In this document: positions 53,514 to 62,619 of the stretch, piece by piece
Numbering within the stretch: position 1 is the stretch's first letter
How the letters are laid out: each line of letters opens with the position of its first letter
Assembly: GCA_963799105.1 (NCBI GenBank)
Contig: CAWCVR010000007.1
Location: forward strand, 248,001 to 312,000
From: CAWCVR01 sp963799105
Lineage (GTDB): Bacteria; Acidobacteriota; Terriglobia; Bryobacterales; Bryobacteraceae
Direction: 5' to 3'
Length of the DNA stretch: 64,000 bases
Notes under the pieces: generated by a model
Seen by the model: only the letters and a program-made list of their open reading frames with translations
Databases searched by the model: none
What the model was told of the DNA's origin: nothing
Made by a program: the position numbers and the translations under genes

Positions 53514-53753
53514 CTACAGGTCGGCGAGAATCGCCTCGCGTGGGACACCCTTGTGGGCGGCGACAGCGCGGAGGATTGAACTGAAAGTGCCGAGCCGGAG
53601 TGAGTGGTGGTCCGGGATCCCGATCCGGTGGTGCGCCGGCTCGGAGGTTTCCAGTATGATGTGACTACCGACCTGATGCACCCTCGTGTACTGCCATCGG
53701 CGGCACAAGACGTCGGCGAGGTGCGCGCCGGAGACGTCGCGAGGGGTCTTCAT
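53514..53753 (-). CDS. hicA: HicA-family mRNA interferase toxin (hicBA module)
   Basis: A 79-residue HicA: the catalytic His is in HQVGSHIILET, followed by RIGIPDHHSLRLGTFSSILRAVAAHKGV. The gene follows hicB with a four-base overlap, the reverse of the more common order. The module sits between the pyc copy and the intact pyc. Confidence 0.88.
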   Translation of the reverse strand: MKTPRDVSGAHLADVLCRRWQYTRVHQVGSHIILETSEPAHHRIGIPDHHSLRLGTFSSILRAVAAHKGVPREAILADL

Positions 53754-53959
53754 GCCACCAGCAGGATCTCGTCGCGGACGAGGTGGAGACGAATTCGATC
53801 GGGGCGCGGCCGATCGAAGAAGAACGCTGAGGTCGCTTCAAGCACGTTCTTGCGCAACTCGTCCCACGTGTCGGCTTCGGTGAAGATGCTTTCTGTGAGG
53901 CATTCGGCGCAGTAGCCGCCGTCCGGCTCCTGGACGACTTCGAACACCAATTCGGACAT
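53750..53959 (-). CDS. hicB: HicB-family antitoxin (hicBA module)
   Basis: A 69-residue protein: ELVFEVVQEPDGGYCAECLTESIFTEADTWDELRKNVLEATSAFFF is HicB without a C-terminal DNA-binding domain. It starts at ATG 53959 and overlaps hicA (53750-53753). No DNA-binding region is visible, so autoregulation may need HicA or another factor. Confidence 0.85.
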   Translation of the reverse strand: MSELVFEVVQEPDGGYCAECLTESIFTEADTWDELRKNVLEATSAFFFDRPRPDRIRLHLVRDEILLVA

Positions 53960-54205
53960 ACGTCCATGATACGGCATGCGCGCGCGACAGCGGGGAGGGC
54001 GCGCCGCCATAGGGCTCCGCACGAACGGTCAGGAACGCCAAGTCCACTCGGCAGCGATAACGTAGCGAATGGTGGTTTGTGCCGGCCCCCGATCCGGGCG
54101 GAGGTTCCATGCTCTGGCACCCATGCCGGGTCCGGCGCGGGTTCCCGACCTGCCCAACATAGCGGCAAGGCCGCACCCAGGTGTTTTCGCACGCGATTGC
54201 GGTGG

Positions 54206-54446
54206 ATATGCCGGCAGGCGGGTTGCCATCCCGCCGCAGGTTGACAACCTGCCCCGCAGAGCGGCAGAGCCGCAACCCAACCGCGCGGGATATTCCGGGC
54301 TGCCGGGGGCGAGATCGTCTCGCGCGCAGGCGAGCTCCGCTCGCCGGGCCGCGCCCAGAGGGCACCCGCAATCGGCCGCAGCCTGCCAGCCTGCCCCACA
54401 TAAGACCGTCGCGGCGCGCGAAGAATTTGACAGGTAGTGGTACATA
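54206..54446 (-). repeat. Long interspersed repeat (inverted copy of 17312-17504) plus palindromes
   Basis: 54253-54446 is almost identical to the reverse complement of 17312-17504. Next to it, 54206-54264 holds a GGCGGGTTGCCATCCCGCC and a CAGGTTGACAACCTG palindrome. A second TTTGACAGGTAGCATTACA word follows at 54456. The rest of the gap 53960-54535 shows only degraded repeat-like pieces and no gene. Confidence 0.87.
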
Positions 54447-54535
54447 AGACCGGATTTGACAGGTAGCATTACAAGAGTCTTCGCGGTGTGCGACGAACTT
54501 GGCGGATAGCAGTGCAATGCCGCCCGCCCCGCGAG

Positions 54536-57500
54536 TTACTCGATCGCCAGCAGTAAGTCCTTGGCTTCCACGTGCTGGCCCGGTTGCACCAGCAGTTCTT
54601 TGACCTTGCCCGCCACCGGCGCGTAGACGGTGCTCTGCATTTTCATGGCTTCCATCACCAGCAGCCGGTCGTCTTTCTGCACGGTCTGACCAAACTCCAC
54701 CGCCACGATGGAGACCACGCCCGGAATGGGCGCGCCGATCTCGCCGGGCTTCGCGGGGTCGGCCTTGCGCCTGGCCTTTTCCTTCACCTCCAGGCTGCGG
54801 TCGCGCACCGACACTTCCCGCGGCTGGCCGTTCAGCTCGAAGAAAACCGTGCGCGTGCCGTCGGGGCGCGGCTCGCCCACGGTCTGGAATTTGAGCATCA
54901 GCGTCTTGCCGGGTTCGAGCGCCACCGCGATGTCCTGGCCGCGCTCCATGCCGTAGTAGAACTGCGGCGTGGGGAGCACGTCGACGTCGCCGAAGGACTG
55001 CCTCGCCTTGGCGAATTTGAGGAACACTTCGGGATACATCAGGTAGCTGAGGACTTCGTCGTTCGCCGGGCGCCGCCCGATCTTCTTCTCGACCGCTTCG
55101 GCCACCTCTTCCAGATCGGCTTTCGGAAGCTGGGCGCCGGCGCGTCCGCGATTCGGTTTCGCGCCGCGCAGAATGACTTCCTGCAGCTTCTTCGGCCAGC
55201 CGCCATCGGGCTCGCCCAACGAGCCCATGAACATATCGATCACCGACGCGGGCAGGGTGAGCGTGTGATCGGGACCGAGGCGCGCGAACTGCTCCATGGT
55301 CAGGTCGTGGGTGAGCAGGAAGATGGCCATGTCGCCCACCACTTTGCTGGACGGCGTCACCTTGACGATGTCCCCGAAAGCCATGTTGACATCGGCGTAG
55401 GTGCGGGCCATCTCGTGCCAGCGCTCGCCCAGGCCCATGGACTCGGCCTGTTCCCTGAAATTGGTGTACTGGCCGCCGGGCATCTCGTGAATGTAGACCT
55501 CGGCGGTGCCGGCATTGGGAGCGGTGTCGAAGGGGGCGTAGAACTCGCGCACCACTTCCCAGTAATTGGCGTATTCGTTGAGCGCATCGAGCGACAGGCC
55601 GCTGGATCGCCGGGTGTGGGCCAGCGCCGCCACAATCGAGTTGAGGTTGGGCTGGCTGGTCTGCCCGCTCATGGAAGCCACCGCCGCGTCGGCCACGTGG
55701 ACGCCGGCGTCGCAGGCCTTCAAGACGCTGGCGGCGTTGATGCCGCTGGTGTCGTGGGTGTGGAAGTGAATGGGGATGCCGACTTCGCGGCGCAGCGTGC
55801 GCACCAGTTTCTCGGCGGCATAGGGCTTGCACAGCCCGGCCATGTCCTTGATGGCCAGGATGTGCGCGCCCATGCGCTCCAGTTCCTTGGCCATGCGCAC
55901 GTAGTAGTCCAGCGGGTACTTGTCGCGGCGCGGATCGAGGATGTCGCCGGTGTAGCAGACGGCGGCCTCGCAGACGCTGCCGGTGCGGCGCACGGCCTCC
56001 ATCGAGACCTTCATGTTGGGCAGCCAGTTGAGGGAATCGAAGATGCGGAAAATGTCGATGCCCTGCCCGGCGGCCTCCTGGATGAAGGCCGCCACCACGT
56101 TGTCGGGATAGGCGGTGTAGCCCACGGCGTTGGAGGCGCGCAGCAGCATCTGGAAGCAGATGTTGGGGATGGCCTCGCGCAGTTGGCGCAGCCGCGCGAA
56201 GGGATCCTCGTGCAGGAAGCGCATCATGGTGTCGAAGGTGGCGCCGCCCCACATTTCCAGGCTGTAGAGATTGTGCAGGCGATGCGAGACGAAGTTGGCG
56301 ATGGCCAGCATGTCGTAGGTGCGCACGCGCGTGGCCAGCAGCGATTGGTGCGCGTCGCGAAAGGTGGTGTCGGTCGAGCAGCAGGCGCTTCTGGCGGGCG
56401 GTCCACTGGGCGAAGCCTTCGGGGCCCAGCCGCTGCAAGAGCTGGCGGGTGCCCTCGGGCGGCGCGGAGGAATCGTGCGGCGGCGCGGGCGCCGGAGCGG
56501 TGCGGCGCGGCTTGGGCTTGCCGGCGACGGTGGGGTTGCCGTTGACGATGGTATCGGCCAGGTAGCTGAGCAGGTTGGTGGCGCGGTCGCGGCGCGCGGC
56601 GAAGCGGAACAGCGCGGGAGTTTCGTCCAGCCAGCGCGTGGTCACCCGGCCGGCCTGAAACTCGGCGTGGTTGACCACGTTCTCCAGGAACGGAATGTTG
56701 GTCTTCACGCCGCGTATGCGGAACTCGCGCAGGCTGCGGTCCATGCGCTGGCAGGCGTGGCGGAACTCGCGGCCCCAGGCGGTGGCCTTCACCAGCAGGG
56801 AATCGTAGTAGGGCGTGATGACCGCGCCGGAGTAGGCCGAGCCGCCGTCCAGCCGGATGCCGAAGCCCGCGGCCGAGCGGTAGGTGGAGAGCTTGCCGTA
56901 ATCCGGCACGAACCCGTTGGACGGGTCCTCGGTGGTGATGCGGCATTGCAGGGCGTAGCCGTACAGGGGAATCGCGGTCCTGCGGCGGCAGGTTCATTTC
57001 GGGGCCGTGCAGATCGAGGCCCTGGGCCACCTGAATCTGGCAGCGCACCAGGTCGATGCCGGTCACCATTTCGGTGACGGTGTGCTCCACCTGGATGCGC
57101 GGGTTGACCTCGATGAAGTACCACTCGCCGGTGTCGGCATCCACCAGAAACTCGACGGTGCCGGCGTTGTAGTAGCCGGCAGCGCGGGCGAGCGTGACGG
57201 CGGCCTCGGCGAGCGCGACCCGGATGGCCGGATCGAGCCCCACGGCGGGCGCCACTTCGACCACCTTCTGGTGGCGGCGCTGCACCGAGCAATCGCGCTC
57301 GTAGAGGTGCAGGATGTCGCCGTGCCGGTCGCCCAGGATCTGCACTTCGATATGGCGGGCGCGGCGGACGAAGCGTTCCAGGAAGACCGCGCCGTTGCCG
57401 AACGCGGCGGCGGCTTCGCGGCTGGCTTCATCGAAGAGACCCCGGAACTCGGCGGCGTTATCCACCACGCGCATGCCGCGTCCGCCTCCGCCGAAGGCCG

Positions 57501-57975
57501 CCTTGACGATCAGGGGGAAGCCGGTCTCGCGCGTAGCCTTCTCGGCCTGCCGCATGTTGGCGACCGGCTGGTCGCCGCCGGGAACCACCGGGATTCCGGC
57601 CTCCCGCGCGAGGCGCCGCGCGGCGGTCTTGTCGCCCAAAAGCTCCAGGATGCGCCGGGAGGGCCCGATGAACGCGATGCCGGCGCGTTCGCAGGCCTCG
57701 GGCAGCGCGGGGTTCTCGGCCAGGAAGCCGTAGCCCGGATGGATGGCGTCGACGCCCTTCTCCAGCGCCAGCGCGATAATGCCTTCGATGTCGAGATAGG
57801 CCTCCACCGGACCTTTGCCTTCGCCCACCAGGTAGGCTTCGTCGGCCTTGAAGCGGTGCAGGGACAGGCGGTCTTCCTGGGAATAGATGGCCACGGTGCG
57901 CAGGCCCAGTTCGTCGGCCGCGCGCAGGATGCGAATGGCGATTTCACTGCGATTCAGGGCTAGAAGTTTTTTCAT
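54536..57975 (-). CDS. pyc: Pyruvate carboxylase, split by two one-base insertions
   Basis: A biotin enzyme that carboxylates pyruvate to oxaloacetate. Read in three frames it has every domain in order: biotin carboxylase (MKKLLALNRSEIAIRI; AAFGGGGRGMRVV; FIEVNPRIQVEHTVTE), carboxyltransferase (MWGGATFDTMMRFLHEDPF; LAIKDMAGLCKP with the carboxylated Lys) and biotin carrier (MEAMKM). Removing one G near 56976 (CGCGGTCC) and one C at 56375 (GGTCGAGC) restores a single 1145-residue protein, the family's usual length. The breaks fall 600 bases apart. Either the sequence has errors or the gene is newly inactive. ATG 57975 is the start. Confidence 0.88.
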
Positions 57976-58315
57976 GGGTGGATCGCGGAATGCCGTTTCC
58001 CAGGATATCAGGGTGGCGGGGGCGGTAGAGGCGCAACCCGTCAAAGGGCTCGTCAGGAGACAACCGAGCCAACCGCTCACTTATGGGCTATCAAAAGAAG
58101 CGACTCATCCCCCCAAGGCGCAAAGCGCGCAAGGATGAACGCGCCTGTCTTCCGGGCGTGCTTTGCGGCTTGGCGAGCAACCCCGGCCGCCGCTTTGGCC
58201 GGCTGAAGTCCGTGGTGGGAAGTGCTTGACTACGACATCGCATTTTACAAATTGGCCCAGGCCGCGAACAACCGAGGAGCAGGCCGCCCAGCGTCCCGGG
58301 AAAGCGGAACCGGCG
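57976..58315 (+). other. Gene-free stretch upstream of pyc
   Basis: 340 bases with no convincing gene between divergently placed pyc (leftward) and the end of the ASPIC gene. No promoter consensus was identified with confidence, though the pyc promoter must lie here. No palindromic repeat of the two families is present. Confidence 0.5.
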
Positions 58316-59977
58316 CTACGGCCCGGTCTCTTTGATGGTCAGAATCTGGTCCACCGGGACATCTCGCAGCACCTGGTGGATCCGGCTGGGCCATTTAATG
58401 TCGATCTCCCGGACGATCTTGGATGCCCCTAACCCGAAGTGAACCCGCGAGTCGCTCGCGCCTGCGTAGCCGCAAGCCGTCGTGACCTGGTTATACTGCC
58501 TCAAGCCGTCCTCGGCCGTGATCCGGATCTGCGCCCCGATGGCCATTCGATTACTCCTGGTTCCCACCAGATGCAGCAGAATCCAGTGGTTCCGGTTCGC
58601 GGTAATGTTGTGGAAGTACTTCACCGGGCCGTTGAGAACGGTGACCACCGCGTCGACACGGCCATCGTTATCGATATCGCCGAACGCCACTCCGCGATGA
58701 GGCGCGGCTTGCTGGAAGCCGGGTCCGGCTTCGGCGCTCACATCCTGGAACTTGCCGTTGGCGAGATTGCGGAAGACGGCATTCGTCTCCCCATAGGCGC
58801 GGTTTGAGATCAGGGCCACGTTGTCGAGCACGTTTCCACGGGCGACGAAAAGGTCCTTCCAGCCGTCGTTGTCGAAATCGAAGATCCCGTTCGACCAGCC
58901 CGACATGTTGCGCGTTGCCCCCAGCATGCTCTGGTCGGTGGCTTCCGAAAAGACTCCTCCACCGCGGTTCCGATACAGCGGGAACGATTCGTTCTCGGTC
59001 GCGGTGTGCCAGATATCCGGTCTGCCGTCGTTGAATACATCCTTGAAATCGGCGCCCATGCCGGAGATCGCGTTGGCGCTCTGCGAGTATGCCACGCCGC
59101 TATCGAGGGCGACCTCCTCGAATCGTTTCCCTCCGATATTGTGGAAAAGAAAATTGGGCAGGTTGTCGTTGGCAACGAACACGTCCATGAATCCGTCCCC
59201 GTCGTAGTCGGCGATGACGGCCCCCATGCCCTTGCCGAAATGCTTGCCGATGCCGGTTTCCGCGGATACGTCGGTGAAGGTTCCGTCGCCGTTATTACGG
59301 TATAGCGTGTTCGGTAGAGGCTGATAGTACTTCGGATGGCAGTAAGCGCGCGTCGTGGCATTTGCGGCGCAATACGGATCCTTATTCACTTCCCATTTGC
59401 AGTAATTGGAGACGAACAAATCGAGCAGGCCGTCGTTGTTGTAGTCGAGCCAGACGGCCGAGACGGACCACATCTTCCTGCCGTCGAGCACGCCTCCGCC
59501 CACTCCGGCTTTGTCCGTAACGTCGGTAAAGGTGCCGTCGTGGTTGTTATGAAAAAGCTGATTCTTGGTCACGTTGACGACATAGAGGTCCGGCCAGCCG
59601 TCGTTGTCGAAGTCGCCGACCGCCACGCCCATGCCGTAACCCTCTCCCGCAACTCCGGCCTTTTCCGTCACATCGGTGAACGTGCCGTCACGGTTGTTGT
59701 GGAAGAGCCGATTCCAGTACTTGGGACTTTCTTTCTTGAGAGATGGGATGGCGGCGCCGTTCACCAGGTAGACGTCCAGGTAGCCATCGTTATCGTAGTC
59801 CAGCAGTGCGACGCCGGCCACCATGGTCTCGGGCTGGTTCTTGTTGGGCGTCGGGCAGCTATTGGTAGTGAAAACGAGGCCGGAGCGTTGGGCGATTTCC
59901 TCGAAAGCAATGATGCCCGCCGCCGGCCCCGCCAGGAGCACGCCGGCAGCGGCTACAATCCACGGAAAACCCTTCAT
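58316..59977 (-). CDS. Secreted FG-GAP/ASPIC-UnbV protein (CRTAC-like)
   Basis: A 553-residue exported protein with a signal peptide (WIVAAAGVLLAGPAAG). It has six or more calcium-binding FG-GAP blades with Dx(D/N)xDGxxD sites (DYDNDGYLDVYLVN; DFDNDGWPDLYVVN; DYNNDGLLDLFVSN; DYDGDGFMDVFVAN; DFDNDGWKDLFVAR; DIDNDGRVDAVV). It ends with the ASPIC/UnbV domain (NHWILLHLVGTRSNRMAIGA; YAGASDSRVHFGLG). Its relatives (CRTAC1, UnbV) are beta-propellers of unclear role, often in acidobacterial genomes near TPR and VWA genes. Cys residues at residues ~41 and 200 could form disulphides. Confidence 0.85.
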   Translation of the reverse strand: MKGFPWIVAAAGVLLAGPAAGIIAFEEIAQRSGLVFTTNSCPTPNKNQPETMVAGVALLDYDNDGYLDVYLVNGAAIPSLKKESPKYWNRLFHNNRDGTFTDVTEKAGVAGEGYGMGVAVGDFDNDGWPDLYVVNVTKNQLFHNNHDGTFTDVTDKAGVGGGVLDGRKMWSVSAVWLDYNNDGLLDLFVSNYCKWEVNKDPYCAANATTRAYCHPKYYQPLPNTLYRNNGDGTFTDVSAETGIGKHFGKGMGAVIADYDGDGFMDVFVANDNLPNFLFHNIGGKRFEEVALDSGVAYSQSANAISGMGADFKDVFNDGRPDIWHTATENESFPLYRNRGGGVFSEATDQSMLGATRNMSGWSNGIFDFDNDGWKDLFVARGNVLDNVALISNRAYGETNAVFRNLANGKFQDVSAEAGPGFQQAAPHRGVAFGDIDNDGRVDAVVTVLNGPVKYFHNITANRNHWILLHLVGTRSNRMAIGAQIRITAEDGLRQYNQVTTACGYAGASDSRVHFGLGASKIVREIDIKWPSRIHQVLRDVPVDQILTIKETGP

Positions 59978-60022
59978 TTCCCCTCATTTTAGCAGGAGGC
60001 ATTGCGAGCGGCCCGCGGCAGC

Positions 60023-62276
60023 TTATTGAGCCGCCACGGTGTACTTGACGCTCCGCGTGGCCGTTTTGAAACCCTGCAACGCCGTAATCCTGATCTCGCA
60101 ATTTCCGGGCTTGGTGGCCGCGTTCACCAACACCGGTATTGCGCCGGAGGAATCGGGCGGCGGAAGCTCGTCCTGCTTCTGCGCCAGTTCTTCTCCATCC
60201 ACGAAGAATTCGACGCGGATGCGCGGCGTCTCCTGAATCGACTTATCCGGATATACCACGAAGTACAGCAGGGGCTGCGCGGAGGCTTTGCAGCGATCCG
60301 CCGAGCATCGGCGCCAGCTCCCGGCCCTGAAACTGGAGGGGGTCGTCCGCATCCGGTTCCGCGGTCAGCGGGTCCGCCCGCGCAACCAGCATCAGGCTGC
60401 TCAATCCGACACCTGCCGCCGGCGGACTATCGAACTCCACCGTACTCGTGCTGGCACGTTTTGCTTCGCGGTCCTGCAACACACTCTCCACGGAGTAGTG
60501 GCCGGCCGGCAGGTTGAACGAATGCCGGTAGTCGATCGGCGTGGCCTGGACCCCCGGCAACTGGTCGTCGGGCACTTCGTACAGAAAATCCTGGCCGAAG
60601 CGATCGACGATCGACCCGTCGGGGCTCTTCACCACGGCGAACAACGAAGCGTGCAGCCGGTGCTTCTTCTGCGCGGGCTGCGGGGTGGCGGTGAGAGCCG
60701 CGCCCGGAAACTCGAAGACAATCGCGGATTGCGAACTGGCGCCCGGCCGGAACTGGAACGCCGCGGACTGGAAATCGAAAGCGTGCGGCCGCGGCTGCGC
60801 ATTCAACATCGACAGGCCGGCCATTTCGAAAGGACGCAGCGTTCCCGCTCCGCCCGTGTCCGGTATGGCGAAGTAGCCCTCCCGGCTCTCGACCCTCATA
60901 TCGGCGCGCGCCAGCTTAACTTCGATCTTCCGGAAATGCCCGTCATACTTGCCGGATGAAGGGTGATAATCCGCTTCGTAGTGCGTCTCCACATCCCCGT
61001 CGATCTGCTGGAAAGGCTTCCGCAGATCGTTGGTATTGGCGACCAGAAATCCGCCCGTGCCCTCGGCCAGGGCGCGCAGACCCGCCTGCGAATCCGAAGT
61101 GCGCACGGCATCGTGTTGGTAATCGCCCTGCCGCGCCCTCTCCATCATCACGCCCGCGGTGCCGGTCGAACTGGAGTAGTTCGGAGAGATAGGACCGTTC
61201 GGCAGGCCCGGCCTCAGTTGTCCCTGTTGCTGGCTCAGCGCCGTCACATGCTGCATGGCCATGGAGGAGGACTGCGCCGTGGATGTCTGGCCAAGGCCGT
61301 TGGCGTCGAAGGCGTAAACGCTCAAGTCCGACAGGTTGGCCTTGCTCAACATGGCCTGAAGCTGATCGGGGTCGCCGGTGGTGGTGAATCCAGAGCTGAG
61401 CAGCAGAACCGATTTGTGCCCGGGAAAAGCGCCGATTTGGCGGATCATCAGGTTGATCTGGTCCATCTGCCGGGCTCCCTCGACGCCCATGAACTGCTCG
61501 CGCTCGAGCACCAGGTCCCCCCGCTGCTGGTTGGCCGCCGGCCCGGTGGCCACATCCGCTCCCGTGATGGCGGTCATGCTCAGCGAGCCGGTGGTGGACA
61601 GGTCGCTCGCCGCGCTCGGGTTCCCGGTCCCGACGATCAAGTATACGTTTGGGGTGGAATTCAAAACGGCTTCCGCGGCTCGGGTAATATCCACGCTCGT
61701 TCCGTAAAAGGCGTTGGCCGCCGCGCGCAGCAGCTCGTCACGACTAGTGGTAAACGGATACAGAGGCGTAAGCCGCGAATCGAGGTTGAAGATACCCACC
61801 CAGGTGCCCGGGGTCAATTGGGTGTCGATGTACTCCTGGGCCGCCGCCACAGCCCATTTTCTGGTCAAGGGATCCAGGTTGTGGAAGACGATGCAGACCA
61901 GGTTGACGGCCCGCAGCGGCATGGGCGATGCGGGGGCTGGAGCGGCCGGTGGAAGCGACGCTCCGCCGGATGGCTGCTCCGGGGTACTCTGAGGCGCCGG
62001 CTGCGACGGCGCTTCGCCGCCGGTAACCAGCCGGAGGCTTCGGATCTGCTGGCGGACGCCATCCTCGAAGATCTCGACATCGGCGGGCGTCAGGTTTTTC
62101 ACCAGCCGGCCCTTCTTATCGCGGACCACCAGATCGAGCGCGACCTCATCGACCGTTGCATGGATCACCGGCTCGGAAGGGGCAACTGATGGGCTCGGCG
62201 GCGGATTCTGCGCGCCGGCGTGGCTGGCCAGCAAAGACAGGGCGGCTAGAATAGCCGCGGGGATGACGTTCGGCAT
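60023..62276 (-). CDS. Secreted VWA-domain protein (4), split by a one-base insertion
   Basis: The family layout is complete only when two frames are joined: residues 1-665 end at GGSLQ in the first frame, and ASAQPLLYFVVYPDKS to KYTVAAQ continues in the second. Deleting one A of AAA (T at 60287-60289) gives a 750-residue protein. Seen: signal LAALSLLASHAGAQ, opening VDEVALDLVVRDKKGRLVKNLTPADVEIFEDG, VWA domain with VCIVFHNLD in place of a MIDAS site, and VETHYEADYHPSS late. It is preceded by two palindromes (62370 and 62436). A distant paralogue lies upstream. Confidence 0.85.
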
Positions 62277-62369
62277 TGACGCCCTTTCGGGACTCCAATC
62301 TTTACTTTAGCTCTCCCCGGGTCGCATCGCGGTGCGGGGTCTGTCGGCAGCCCGTTCCGAAGCCTGCCG

Positions 62370-62450
62370 ATGGATCAACTTGATCCATCTGGCGCTCATA
62401 AGTACTTCAGTATCAACACCGATCTCCACGGATATGGATCAAGTTGATCC
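62370..62450 (+). promoter_or_regulatory. Pair of 15-bp palindromes, candidate operator
   Basis: GGATCAACTTGATCC at 62372-62386 (extended to ATGGATCAACTTGATCCAT, 62370-62388) and GGATCAAGTTGATCC at 62436-62450. The second is the reverse complement of the first, and 18 bases are shared. Centres are 64 bases apart, close to six helical turns. The first ends 94 bases before the start codon of the VWA gene at 62276. No gene lies in 62277-62619 apart from the candidate regulatory sites. Confidence 0.55.
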
Positions 62451-62619
62451 AAATCCCGGTCCCGCCACGGGCGGTCACGAGCGACTTGCAAAATCACCAA
62501 GAGCCGCATGGGCACAATCGGGGTCGAGAAGAAGCCGGCCGCCACTACGCCAGTGTTTCAGCCTGCGGCCCTGCCTGGCCCGAATCATGGCAGCGGCAAT
62601 ACTCCTCGGCTTGGATGCG

